Assembly (NCBI GenBank): GCA_910578335.1 | Contig: CAJTPU010000018.1 | Span: 1 to 64,000, forward strand | Length of the DNA: 64,000 nucleotides | From: an uncultured Lachnospiraceae bacterium | GTDB taxonomy: Bacteria; Bacillota; Clostridia; Lachnospirales; Lachnospiraceae | Reading direction: 5' to 3' | In this document: one piece after another, positions 6,992 through 15,577 of the stretch | Position numbering within the stretch: the first letter of the stretch is position 1 | Layout: each line of letters starts with the position of its first letter | Position numbers and translations under genes: made by a program | The notes under the pieces: generated by a model | What the model was told of the DNA's origin: nothing | The model's database searches: none | Seen by the model: the letters and a program-made list of their open reading frames with translations, nothing else

Positions 6992-8868
6992 CCATACCAT
7001 TCCTTCATCTTCTTGCAATAGTGCGCTTCATAAAATTCTTCCTGCCAAAAGCGGCTGAGGATAATGCACGCCTGTAGCTCTGTCTTCCCATGAGGAATCA
7101 TACCAGCAGCAATCCCCCGCTTTTGACATTCCATGTCGTTCCAGCAGTTATTATATATATAATTCTGCAACATGAGACCTCTTCCCGATTTTAAGCCTTC
7201 TCTGATGGCTCTGTCGCTGATTTCGTTGGACTCCCGATACCTTCCCACGTTCCCCAGATAACTGGCTATCCCTTTCATCACAAACAAATACATACTGATG
7301 TTTGCCTCGACATCATTCTCTTCTTCATACCGGCAGTATAGCTCCCACAAGGGCTCAAAATACCCCCATGCTTCTTTCTCCGCCACACGCGTTGCAATAT
7401 TGTATATACAGCCGATTTCATTGCATGTCATGTATCCTTCCCGCAGGTTCTTTATATTCTCCAGAGCAACCGTATATTCCAGAGCTTCTTTTATCTGCTC
7501 CACATACTCCTCCCGCGTTATCCTCCCCTGACTCAAATGATTTATCGCCTCCGAGCGCTTTATTTCCTGTCTGTTGTGAATGTTTTCCATGGGAATCAGT
7601 CCTACCAGCCGCTGCAGTAGTTTTTCTACCCTTTCCGTATCATACGCGTTTGCCGCCGTTTGCATCTCCCGAAACAAAACCGCAGCCTCATAGTTGTCTG
7701 CAATAATCTGCATACGCTGGTACTCGAAGGGGAGTCCCAGCCTTGCCAGCAGTCCGCTGACTACCGGCATCTGCGCCCGGGTTTTATTCTGCTCCAGCCG
7801 CCGCAGGGTTTTGACCCCGCAGATGTCCTTGCAAAGCTCTTCCTGCGTCATCCCCAGCATCCTGCGCCGCCTTCTGATTACGTCCCCAAGGCTTTCATTG
7901 TCTGTCTGCCAATACAAGTAGCAGCAGTGCTCCGTTTTTTCCGAGACCTGATATTTTCGATACAGTGTAAGAAGAACACCGTTCAAATCCCTTGCCTCCG
8001 TCAGCTCCTTCATCTCGTTTTTTGAAAGCTTTCCCTCCCCGGATGCCGTGAGCAGCTTTTCCTTCAACTCCAGCAGTTCATAGAGATAGTGCATCCTTCC
8101 CGTGGTACACAGCATACCGACCGCCTGCCTGCAAAAGCAAAGCAGCTTTTCACATTCCCAATCCTCCGGCGGCTGCTCCATCTGCGCGGAGACATAATAA
8201 TATACCGCTTTGGGGAAAATTTTCACCCGTCCATAGACATCCGTCATAGCGTCCAAAAACGCCGCCATCAGCAGCTCATACGCCGCCTTTTGATAGGCAT
8301 AGAAACCTTCCGCCCCCTCGAGCCTTCCGATATCTCCTCCAAAATGAATATACTCCAAAAGCAGGTTCCATTCCTGCAGGGATAATAGCTGTTCTCCCCA
8401 TTTATCGTAACGGATTTCCGGCACGGTGAGCCGCAGCGCGCGCTCGTATAATGTACACAGCTCATCCCTCGGCGCGTTTCGGTACTGTGCAAGCTGCGCC
8501 TTCATCACTAGATAAAATTGTCCTTCTACCGCACTGCTTTGGCGGCGGTCTCCTTGCTCATACTGCGCTATCAGCCTGTCGGCTTTTGCAATATTTTTGT
8601 TTTCCACAGCCTGTAAAAGCGCTTTCCGGCTCTTCCACAGCGCATACTCGTCCGGCTGCAGATAGTCTTCAAAGTAGTCATTTGGCAGTCCCAGCCTCTC
8701 CATGAACCTGTCCCTGACCATTTTTTCCGGCAGGCGCTCTCCCGCCTCAATCCGCCCCAGCATACTGACGGAGCATATTCCCTTACAGAGCTTTTTTAAT
8801 GTTACGTGCTTCCCTTTACGCATCGCTTTCAGGAAGGTTTGAAAGGTTATCTCTTGTACTTTCTCCAT
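6988..8868 (-). CDS. RRNPP-like regulator with duplicated HTH plus helical-repeat module
   Basis: This 626-residue protein contains two XRE-like helix-turn-helix domains, at about residues 11-60 and 327-378, each followed by an all-helical stretch typical of TPR-like peptide-binding repeats. The two halves are recognisably duplicated: KLCKGICSV...MERLGLPNDYF in the first corresponds to ELCKDICGV...LARLGLPFEYQ in the second. No enzyme motif is present. RRNPP regulators (Rap, Rgg, NprR, PlcR, PrgX) bind re-imported peptides through their repeats. Those with an HTH normally have only one. GAGG precedes the ATG, and TTGGCA/GATAAT upstream may be the promoter. It overlaps the convergent peptide gene by 3 bases. 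The regulator role is well supported; the peptide ligand is inferred. Confidence 0.75.
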   Translation of the reverse strand: MEKVQEITFQTFLKAMRKGKHVTLKKLCKGICSVSMLGRIEAGERLPEKMVRDRFMERLGLPNDYFEDYLQPDEYALWKSRKALLQAVENKNIAKADRLIAQYEQGDRRQSSAVEGQFYLVMKAQLAQYRNAPRDELCTLYERALRLTVPEIRYDKWGEQLLSLQEWNLLLEYIHFGGDIGRLEGAEGFYAYQKAAYELLMAAFLDAMTDVYGRVKIFPKAVYYYVSAQMEQPPEDWECEKLLCFCRQAVGMLCTTGRMHYLYELLELKEKLLTASGEGKLSKNEMKELTEARDLNGVLLTLYRKYQVSEKTEHCCYLYWQTDNESLGDVIRRRRRMLGMTQEELCKDICGVKTLRRLEQNKTRAQMPVVSGLLARLGLPFEYQRMQIIADNYEAAVLFREMQTAANAYDTERVEKLLQRLVGLIPMENIHNRQEIKRSEAINHLSQGRITREEYVEQIKEALEYTVALENIKNLREGYMTCNEIGCIYNIATRVAEKEAWGYFEPLWELYCRYEEENDVEANISMYLFVMKGIASYLGNVGRYRESNEISDRAIREGLKSGRGLMLQNYIYNNCWNDMECQKRGIAAGMIPHGKTELQACIILSRFWQEEFYEAHYCKKMKEWYG

Positions 8869-8946
8869 AATACCTCTTTCCCATTATCCCATCGTTTCGG
8901 CAGCCTGCCAAAACGTCCCACTATTTCATCCCTTGCTGCTTATACG

Positions 8947-9783
8947 CTATTTCTGATAAAAAGGCGCCACATTCTCCACTGCCCTTTTGCCAAAGCCGTC
9001 CGCATATGCCGCCATATCCAGATAGATATTTTTCAGGTGCGGACGGGCGGCGGCGGCAATTTTTCCAAAAATTTCCTCCCTGCTTCCCGTAAAATCCACC
9101 ACCACAAGAAAGCTCTGCACATTCTCCTTTACCATCAGCCTGAGCCATGCGCGTTCCACATTAGGCATCCCCTGCATCTGCCCTCGCATCGCCTCGACCA
9201 TCTCTGTCGGATATTCCCGCGGTTCCCCCAGCAGCACCTTGGTATCCTTTAACACCTTATGTTGGGAAACGCCCTTTGTGCGCAAATCCTTCTGTGTCTT
9301 TAAATGGGCTATCAGCTTCCGGTTCAACACAAAATTGTCGCTGAAAGGATTTATCACAATTCCCTCATCCGCTTCATTTTTTTCCAGCATAGCCGCATAA
9401 TCGTCAAAAGTCAGTACCAGCGTGTTTGGTTTTTCTGCCTGCTTCCACTTTGCCAGCTCGTCATGGTCGGTAAAAACAGGATAGAAACGTTTTCCGTCCG
9501 TGCTGGATATCATGGGCATCTGTATAGTCGTATGTTTCCGAAAAACAGCAATACCGTTCTCATCCGGCTTAGGCTGCTCAGACAATAAGGCGACGGACAA
9601 AAAATGCGCATGCATCACAATTTCCTCAAACAACATATCCATAGCCGTCTGCGTCTGGTTTTCCTTTGCTTCCTTGAGCAGCACGTTTAAGCGAAAATTC
9701 TGCAGCGGTTTCTTTTCGTCATGTGCTGCCGTTTTCTGCTCTTCCTTGTTTTCTTTTCCTAAAAAATGATTGAAAATTCCCAT
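8947..9783 (-). CDS. SseB-family protein (enhanced serine sensitivity)
   Basis: A 278-residue protein with the two SseB domains: an N-terminal part with the ISSTDGKRFYPVFTDHDELAKW signature (about 80-160) and a C-terminal SseB domain (about 170-278) with ARPHLKNIYLDMA-like features. SseB was named for serine sensitivity in E. coli; its biochemical role is unclear. No membrane segment is present. AGAAGGAG precedes the ATG at some distance. It is the last gene of a five-gene operon, 23 bases after endonuclease IV. Confidence 0.8.
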   Translation of the reverse strand: MGIFNHFLGKENKEEQKTAAHDEKKPLQNFRLNVLLKEAKENQTQTAMDMLFEEIVMHAHFLSVALLSEQPKPDENGIAVFRKHTTIQMPMISSTDGKRFYPVFTDHDELAKWKQAEKPNTLVLTFDDYAAMLEKNEADEGIVINPFSDNFVLNRKLIAHLKTQKDLRTKGVSQHKVLKDTKVLLGEPREYPTEMVEAMRGQMQGMPNVERAWLRLMVKENVQSFLVVVDFTGSREEIFGKIAAAARPHLKNIYLDMAAYADGFGKRAVENVAPFYQK

Positions 9784-9806
9784 ATGCGCTCTCTTCTCCT
9801 TCTCAC

Positions 9807-10649
9807 TTACAGACCGTATTCACCCAGAAGCTCTTTGACTCTCTGTATCTCCGCAGCATGTCCCGCCGTGTCCGTAGGCGTCTCCAGAATAAAGGGCAGG
9901 CTGCAGAGCCTTGGATGCGCCACAATATTCATAAGGGCTTTCATGCCTATTTTGCCCTCTCCCAAAAGAGCATGCCTGTCTTTGCGGCTCCCTCTCTCGT
10001 TCAGGCTGTCATTCAGATGAAATGCCTTCAGCCTGCAAAGCCCTATCACCTTGTCAAACTCCTGCAGTACACCGTCCAGATTTTCGGCAATATCGTATCC
10101 TGCATCCCACATATGACAGGAATCCATACAGACGCCTACCTTTTCCGCCAGCTTTACTCTGTCAATAATCTCCCGCAGTTCTTCGAAGCTTCTGCCAACT
10201 TCCGTTCCCTTACCCGCCATCGTCTCCAACAGTACTGTGGTGCGCAGCTCAGGATACAGCACCTTGTTCAGCACATCCGCTATCTGCACGACTGCTGTGC
10301 GGACGCCTTGTCCTACATGGCTTCCCGGATGAAAATTATAGAAATTACCCGGAAAATATTCCATCACCTTTAAATCGCCTGCCATCATCTCTGCGGCAAG
10401 CTCCCGCAGATGCCCGTCCGGCGAGCAGGCATTCATCGTGTATGGCGCGTGCGCAACCACACAGCGCAGTCCGTTCTCCCCAATCAGACCGGCAAAGGTT
10501 CTTAGTTCCCGCTCATCCGGCGTCCGTGCCTTTGCACCGCGGGGATTCCTTGCAAAAAACTGCAGCGTATTCGCGCCTGTCTCCAAGGTTTCCCTTCCCA
10601 TACGGACATATCCTTTGGCAACCGACATATGTGCTCCTATCGTAAGCAT
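9807..10649 (-). CDS. nfo: deoxyribonuclease IV (AP endonuclease)
   Basis: A 280-residue Zn-dependent endonuclease IV that incises DNA at abasic sites in base-excision repair. Visible family motifs are IGAHMSVAKGY at the N-terminus, VVAHAPYTMN, FHPGSHVGQG, VLLETMAGKGTEVG, VCMDSCHMWDAGYD and FHLNDSLNERGSRKDRH, which contain the His, Glu and Asp ligands of the tri-zinc site. Length matches the family. It lies 23 bases after the anti-sigma gene, so it probably shares the ECF-sigma transcript, a plausible stress link. Confidence 0.93.
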   Translation of the reverse strand: MLTIGAHMSVAKGYVRMGRETLETGANTLQFFARNPRGAKARTPDERELRTFAGLIGENGLRCVVAHAPYTMNACSPDGHLRELAAEMMAGDLKVMEYFPGNFYNFHPGSHVGQGVRTAVVQIADVLNKVLYPELRTTVLLETMAGKGTEVGRSFEELREIIDRVKLAEKVGVCMDSCHMWDAGYDIAENLDGVLQEFDKVIGLCRLKAFHLNDSLNERGSRKDRHALLGEGKIGMKALMNIVAHPRLCSLPFILETPTDTAGHAAEIQRVKELLGEYGL

Positions 10650-10672
10650 TTAACGCTTCCTCCTCCAATTCC

Positions 10673-11482
10673 CTATTCAAACTTGCGGAAGAATATATCC
10701 AGAAAGCCGGGGGGATTTAAACCATACCGTTCAAATCCATAGCTGGCAGACGAAACTCGCAGTTTCCCGTCATGAATTCCCATACTTATTCTAAAAATCC
10801 TGTCGGAACCGTCGTTTATCACATGTTCCGTCACAATATATTCTATCACCCATTCCGTACCGCTCCTGTACGCGTCACTGTATCTTGCCCGCTGAATCAG
10901 CACATGATTTTCCTTCATAAATTTTACAAAAACATCCTGCTGCTTTTGTATATATTCTTCCTCCGACATCCCTGATATATAACTATAATACTTATCATAC
11001 CATGCCCTATCCTCTTCTTCAATATCACCTTCCATAAACTCACATATGCTTTGGTATCCTCTTCCAAAATCAATCATTTCGGCTGCCTCTTCATAGTTTT
11101 CTTCTTCTAAAAGCTGAAAGAATTTGCCGCACAGCAGGATTTCATCCAAATTTGTAAAACAGATACCCTCTCCCCTATACTCATGGTATATCATAACACC
11201 CACGTAAATAACGGGAATCACCAGAAGCATTGCCGCAAGAGAAAGCAGCCAGCGGCGCTTCAGCTTGCGAAAGCTTCTTCGTATACTTTTTTCTTCTTCC
11301 TCAAGAGAAATTTCTTTTTCATGCAGCAATTCTTTTTCCGGAATTTGAAACCTTTCCAGCAAAGCTTTACAGTCTCTGCATTCTGCCAAATGCTCCTCCA
11401 CCAGCCTCCTGCTCTCCTCACAGCAAACCGCATCTTCATATAAAGGAAGCAAATCCCTTATAACCTCACAAGATAATTTCAT
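10673..11482 (-). CDS. anti-sigma factor with zf-HC2 domain
   Basis: A 269-residue protein with an N-terminal putative zinc-binding anti-sigma domain (HLAECRDCKALLERF, with earlier Cys residues), one transmembrane segment around residues 80-100 (WLLSLAAMLLVIPVIYVGVM) and an extracytoplasmic domain. It should hold the ECF sigma factor encoded just upstream inactive until a signal is sensed. The ATG at 11482 comes one base after the sigma-factor stop, with its ribosome site GAGGTG inside the end of that gene. An upstream ATG at 11494 has no better site. Confidence 0.85.
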   Translation of the reverse strand: MKLSCEVIRDLLPLYEDAVCCEESRRLVEEHLAECRDCKALLERFQIPEKELLHEKEISLEEEEKSIRRSFRKLKRRWLLSLAAMLLVIPVIYVGVMIYHEYRGEGICFTNLDEILLCGKFFQLLEEENYEEAAEMIDFGRGYQSICEFMEGDIEEEDRAWYDKYYSYISGMSEEEYIQKQQDVFVKFMKENHVLIQRARYSDAYRSGTEWVIEYIVTEHVINDGSDRIFRISMGIHDGKLRVSSASYGFERYGLNPPGFLDIFFRKFE

Positions 11483-11483
11483 C

Positions 11484-11981
11484 CTACACCTCATTTCCGC
11501 GCATACTTTGCCCGCATATTTTCTGTTTGGCGCGATAATAGGTCACACGCGCCCAGCTCTCCGTTTTTCCATATTCCAACGCAATTTCTTTCAGCTTTAC
11601 GCCGCCAAACACATGCATCACAAACACTTCCCTGTATGGCTCCTCCAGCCGCTGCACCGCCTGCCGAATGTGCTCATATTCCTCTCTCCTAATAGAAAAC
11701 TCCTCCGGCGAAGGCGACTTGTCCGTAATCGTCAGTTTTTCCAGCTCTTTTTCACTGAAACGTTTCTTTCGCCGGCACTCCTGCAGCCATGCGTTTTTTC
11801 CTATCTGGCAAAGCCATGTATACACGCTGCACCTGCCCTCAAATTTGTCCACATGCAGAAAAGCCTGATAAAAAGTCTCCTGCAAAAGCTCCTCCGCCTC
11901 CTGTGCATTTCCCGTCAGAGCCAGCAGAAAGCGATATACCTTTTTTCCGTATTCCTCATAAATTTCTTTAAAAACCGCCAT
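11484..11981 (-). CDS. ECF-type RNA polymerase sigma factor
   Basis: A 165-residue sigma-70 family extracytoplasmic-function factor. Region 2 (about 5-70) contains EEAEELLQETF-type and YTWLCQIGKNAWLQECRR motifs, and region 4 (about 105-160) contains YREVFVMHVFGGVKLKEIALEYGKTESWARVTYYRAK, a sigma HTH. There are no regions 1.1 or 3. It is coupled to the following zf-HC2 anti-sigma gene, the standard ECF pair. Its start overlaps the end of the acyltransferase gene by 14 bases, so translation is probably coupled. Its target promoters cannot be read here. Confidence 0.92.
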   Translation of the reverse strand: MAVFKEIYEEYGKKVYRFLLALTGNAQEAEELLQETFYQAFLHVDKFEGRCSVYTWLCQIGKNAWLQECRRKKRFSEKELEKLTITDKSPSPEEFSIRREEYEHIRQAVQRLEEPYREVFVMHVFGGVKLKEIALEYGKTESWARVTYYRAKQKICGQSMRGNEV

Positions 11982-12954
11982 CTCTTCTCCCTGTCATCCT
12001 GACAGCATACATCTGTCCCGTCCATAGTGAAGCCTTGTAAAGAAAAGCTATTATATAAAATGCCAGAAACGGTGACACGCACGTAAACACCTCAATTGGC
12101 AGCCTTACCCTGTCAAATATTTTGACAAGGGGAGCGTGCAGCAAATAGACTGTCAGTGTATTGGCACCGATTTTGGAAAACCACACCCTTCTGCACGTGG
12201 TAAAGCTCAATAAAAACAAGCCCAGACTGCACCCCAGTAAAAAGCACAGCAGCCGGCAGGCTGCGCCTTTTATAAGCAGCCCTGCACCGTAAGGGTCTGC
12301 CTGATAGAAAAAGGCTGTCGGTATATACCTTCCCACGGTGCAGTAAAGAATCCCAAACCATGCAAAAGCTGCTATTCCCCAAAACCGATACTTTTTCCAC
12401 GATACACCGGTCGGGCAAAATAAACCGCCCAAAAAATACGGCAGAAATACAATCGTTCTGGACAAAGATAAAAACCGCCCAATCGAAGGTATATTTCCCG
12501 CCGCACATGCAAACAACACGGCGCCGCTCAATACGATAAGTTTTACCAAAGGGCTGTCTGCTCCCGGAAAATATGCAATCAGCCGATACCAGAAAAAACC
12601 CACTACCGCCATGCACCCCAGACTAAGCAGATACCATAAATGCCAGGCAGGCACAAAGAAAGAACACTCCCCTTTCGAATACAACGCCGCCCACATTACA
12701 ATAGCTGCCTGTAAAACCGCATAATACGAAAACATCTGCCTCGCGGAACGCAGGCATCCCGCCTCTCCTTTCATAAAAAAACCGGAGAGAAAAAGAAACA
12801 GAGGCATATGCACCGCGTAAATTACCCTGTATATCTGGTCAAAAAGCAAGGATTCTTCCAGCCTGCCCTCAATCAAATGTCCGTATACCACCAGAAATAT
12901 CAATATAAATTTCAAATTGCAATAATCCGCATCCCGCTGCTTCAATCCCATCAT
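11968..12954 (-). CDS. membrane acyltransferase (acyltransferase_3 / OatA-like family)
   Basis: A 328-residue integral membrane protein with about ten hydrophobic segments. The N-terminus (RDADYCNLKFILIFLVVYGHLIEG) has the family His in VVYGH, and the sequence fits the acyltransferase_3 family, which O-acetylates cell-surface polysaccharide or peptidoglycan sugars. The product is not identifiable. It is the first gene of the operon that continues with sigma factor, anti-sigma, nfo and sseB, and overlaps the sigma gene by 14 bases. GGTGG precedes the ATG. Confidence 0.82.
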   Translation of the reverse strand: MMGLKQRDADYCNLKFILIFLVVYGHLIEGRLEESLLFDQIYRVIYAVHMPLFLFLSGFFMKGEAGCLRSARQMFSYYAVLQAAIVMWAALYSKGECSFFVPAWHLWYLLSLGCMAVVGFFWYRLIAYFPGADSPLVKLIVLSGAVLFACAAGNIPSIGRFLSLSRTIVFLPYFLGGLFCPTGVSWKKYRFWGIAAFAWFGILYCTVGRYIPTAFFYQADPYGAGLLIKGAACRLLCFLLGCSLGLFLLSFTTCRRVWFSKIGANTLTVYLLHAPLVKIFDRVRLPIEVFTCVSPFLAFYIIAFLYKASLWTGQMYAVRMTGRRDGGF

Positions 12955-13121
12955 AAAAATCCACCAGCCTCTCTTGCCCCAAAACAGACGCCAAAAACAA
13001 ATTTATATCTGCTGTTTGTTAGATGGATTTTTTATAAAAACGTTACAAAAAATAAAAAACTGCTGCAACTTTTGACGCAAGCTTTTCATTTTGCAGTAAA
13101 AACAGGCTTATCTTTTATGTC

Positions 13122-13161
13122 TTGACATACATACCGTCGGTATGTTAATATAAATACCGAC
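13122..13161 (+). promoter_or_regulatory. promoter and operator of the TetR/MFS operon
   Basis: TTGACA (13122-13127) is followed after 18 bases by TAATAT (13146-13151). Between them lies the perfect palindrome ACATACCG-T-CGGTATGT (13129-13145), and a further half site ATACCGAC follows at 13154-13161. A repressor bound here would block RNA polymerase, so autoregulation by the downstream TetR protein is the simplest reading. Confidence 0.72.
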
Positions 13162-13253
13162 TAATGGCATTATATATTTACAAACACCTATTTGTCAGTC
13201 CCGAATTGTGCAACTTCTATAATTTATAAAAAAGTCAGAAAGGAACAGGAACC

Positions 13254-13910
13254 ATGGCAAGAAATAAGCATCCGGAAGAAACAGTCAATTTGATATTGGA
13301 TGTTGCCTTTTGTTTGTTTATGGAAAAAGGGTATGAACATACTTCCATTCAAGATATCATTGCGCATTTAGGAGGTCTGAGTAAAGGCGCTATCTACCAT
13401 CACTTTAAGTCGAAGGAGGATATTTTAGTCGCCGTCACGGACCGTATAACGGCTGAGTCAAATCAAATGCTTGCCGCTATTCGTGACCGCTCTGACCTAA
13501 GTGGCAAAGAAAAACTGAAAACCATTTTTAAAGAATCCATCAGCCGCCCCGTGCAAAATGATATTTTTACGGTAGCCCCTGATTTTCATAATAACGCAAA
13601 GCTGCTTTTTAGTCTTTTGCATGACACCATAGAAGAAGCAGCGCCAAACTATATTCTGCCGATTATCAAGCAAGGCATTTCCGATGGTTCCATTGAAACA
13701 GCGTATCCCGAACAATTGGCAGAGTTGATTTTACTTACCGCAAATGTCTGGATGAATCCCATGATATTTGACAGCACTGAGGAAGAATCCTATCGCAAAT
13801 TTATGATATTCGCGCAGATGCTGCAAGGTTTTGGGCTGGATATTGTAGATGACGAAATGTTAGAAAGACTTAAAGAGCTGACCGCTATCTATCAGCAGCA
13901 CAAACACTAG
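13254..13910 (+). CDS. TetR/AcrR-family transcriptional regulator
   Basis: A 218-residue repressor with an N-terminal TetR HTH (about 10-57: ILDVAFCLFMEKGYEHTSIQ, then GLSKGAIYHHFKSKEDIL) and a C-terminal helical ligand-binding domain. It probably binds the palindrome in its own promoter and controls itself and the efflux gene 35 bases downstream. The inducer is presumably a substrate of that pump. AGGAACAGGA precedes the ATG. Confidence 0.93.
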   Translation: MARNKHPEETVNLILDVAFCLFMEKGYEHTSIQDIIAHLGGLSKGAIYHHFKSKEDILVAVTDRITAESNQMLAAIRDRSDLSGKEKLKTIFKESISRPVQNDIFTVAPDFHNNAKLLFSLLHDTIEEAAPNYILPIIKQGISDGSIETAYPEQLAELILLTANVWMNPMIFDSTEEESYRKFMIFAQMLQGFGLDIVDDEMLERLKELTAIYQQHKH

Positions 13911-13945
13911 AAAGCACATTTTGCGGCTTTTTCGGGAGGTATAAC

Positions 13946-15184
13946 ATGAATCAAAAATTATTTTCAAAGGATTTTACGCTTGTTGTCATCGGACAGATTA
14001 TTTCGTTGTTTGGCAACGCTGCAATCCGGTTTGCACTGCCTCTGTACTTGTTGAACCTGACAGGTTCCTCCGCCCTTTACGGAACGGTTACGGCATGCGC
14101 CTTCATCCCCGCTATCCTGTTGTCGCCCGTAGGCGGTATCGTTGCGGACAGGGTAAATAAAAGAAATGTCATGGTGATACTGGATTTCTTTACGGCGGCA
14201 GTCATTGTGACGTTTTCCCTGCTCATGAACGAAGTAAATCTCATTCTCCTTCTGACGGTTACGATGATGCTCTTATATGGCATTGCGGGCGCCTATCAGC
14301 CGTCCGTACAGGCAAGCATCCCCGCTTTGGTCAATCAGCAGTCTTTTATGGCGGCAAACTCCATTATCAATACCATAAGCTCCTTCTCCTCCCTGATGGG
14401 TCCTGTACTTGGAGGTATTTTATACAGTACTTACGGATTGAAGCCAGTATTATGGGTCTGCATGATATGCTTTACCCTGTCTGCCATTATGGAGATTTTC
14501 ATCAAAATACCATTTCAAAAACAGATTTCGGATGGCGGAATTCTAACGACGGCAAAAAAAGATTTTGCAGAGAGCATTCACTTTATCCGAAAGGAGAAGC
14601 CTGTCATTGGGAAAGTCCTTCTTATGGTCTGCGGAATTAATTTGTTTTTGTCTGCAATGATTATTGTTGCGCTGCCCTATCTGATAACAGAAGTGCTGCA
14701 CTTAGAGGCTTCATGGGCAAACAAGCTTTATGGGTTTGCAGAAGGCGCATTGGCGGCCGGCGGATTGACAGGCGGCATCCTCGCGGGCGTTTTTGCAAAC
14801 AAACTGGTAATTCAAAAATCCGGCAGACTGATAATCGCTTGTGCGATATGTGTGTTCCCCATCAGTACCGCATTGATATTGTTCTCCTCCGGAATCATAA
14901 ATTATATCATTGTAACTGTCTGCTGCTTTGTCATTATGGTATTTTCAACCATTTTTACCGTGCAGATGATGTCCTTTATTCAAACGGAAACTCCTCAAAA
15001 TTTGATTGGAAAGGTCATTGCCGTCATTCTCACGGTTTCCATGTGTGCACAGCCGTTGGGCAATGCCTTATATGGTATCCTGTTTGAAATTTGTAAAGGC
15101 TTTGAATACACCGTCGTTTTATTTTCCGGTATCGTGTCACTGCTAATCGCTGTTAAGGCAAAAAATATCTTTCAGACACTTTAA
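13946..15184 (+). CDS. MFS transporter, drug-efflux (DHA3-like)
   Basis: A 412-residue transporter with twelve predicted membrane segments. It has the loop 2-3 signature GGIVADRVNKRNVM and the N-terminal FTLVVIGQIISLFGNAAIRFALPLYLL form seen in MefA-like DHA3 exporters. It should expel a toxic compound by proton antiport; the substrate is unknown. GGGAGG precedes the ATG by 8 bases. It is the second gene of a TetR-controlled operon and ends 4 bases before a convergent gene. Confidence 0.87.
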   Translation: MNQKLFSKDFTLVVIGQIISLFGNAAIRFALPLYLLNLTGSSALYGTVTACAFIPAILLSPVGGIVADRVNKRNVMVILDFFTAAVIVTFSLLMNEVNLILLLTVTMMLLYGIAGAYQPSVQASIPALVNQQSFMAANSIINTISSFSSLMGPVLGGILYSTYGLKPVLWVCMICFTLSAIMEIFIKIPFQKQISDGGILTTAKKDFAESIHFIRKEKPVIGKVLLMVCGINLFLSAMIIVALPYLITEVLHLEASWANKLYGFAEGALAAGGLTGGILAGVFANKLVIQKSGRLIIACAICVFPISTALILFSSGIINYIIVTVCCFVIMVFSTIFTVQMMSFIQTETPQNLIGKVIAVILTVSMCAQPLGNALYGILFEICKGFEYTVVLFSGIVSLLIAVKAKNIFQTL

Positions 15185-15188
15185 GGGC

Positions 15189-15455
15189 TTATGCTCTTCC
15201 CTCTTTCCAGCGCTCCAGTGTAGGAAAATACTCCATCAGCATCGCCTTCGCCTCCTCAAGCGTTTTGCTTCTGCCGCCTTCCACTTCAAAAGGCGCGCAG
15301 AAATCCACCATTTCCTCCAATGTGCACTCCTGCACAAACGCACCGTCCTTGTAGCAGTAGCAGCAATAAGATTCATTATGGCTTCCGTCCGCTTCCGTTC
15401 CATACTGCTCCTCAAGCATCGGCATTCCACAACTCTGACAAATCTTTTGTTCCAT
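15189..15455 (-). CDS. putative zinc-ribbon protein
   Basis: An 88-residue protein starting MEQKICQSCGMPM, with a second cysteine group CCYCYKDG, giving a CxxC...CCxC zinc ribbon of the Zn_ribbon_2 type. The C-terminal half (LEEMVDFCAPF to YFPTLERWK) is helical. Such proteins occur alone or fused to small domains and have no assigned function. The frame extends to 15518, but GGAGG 8 bases before the ATG at 15455 and the family start fix the shorter form. Confidence 0.8.
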   Translation of the reverse strand: MEQKICQSCGMPMLEEQYGTEADGSHNESYCCYCYKDGAFVQECTLEEMVDFCAPFEVEGGRSKTLEEAKAMLMEYFPTLERWKEGRA

Positions 15456-15577
15456 AAACCAATCCTCCGTTTTTCCGTGATATACCCGTTTTAGGTACGC
15501 ATCACTGTTATTTTTCATGACAGGATTAGTATAGCATTCTTAATCTGACATCTGCTTGTCATATTTACTTAAAAAAT

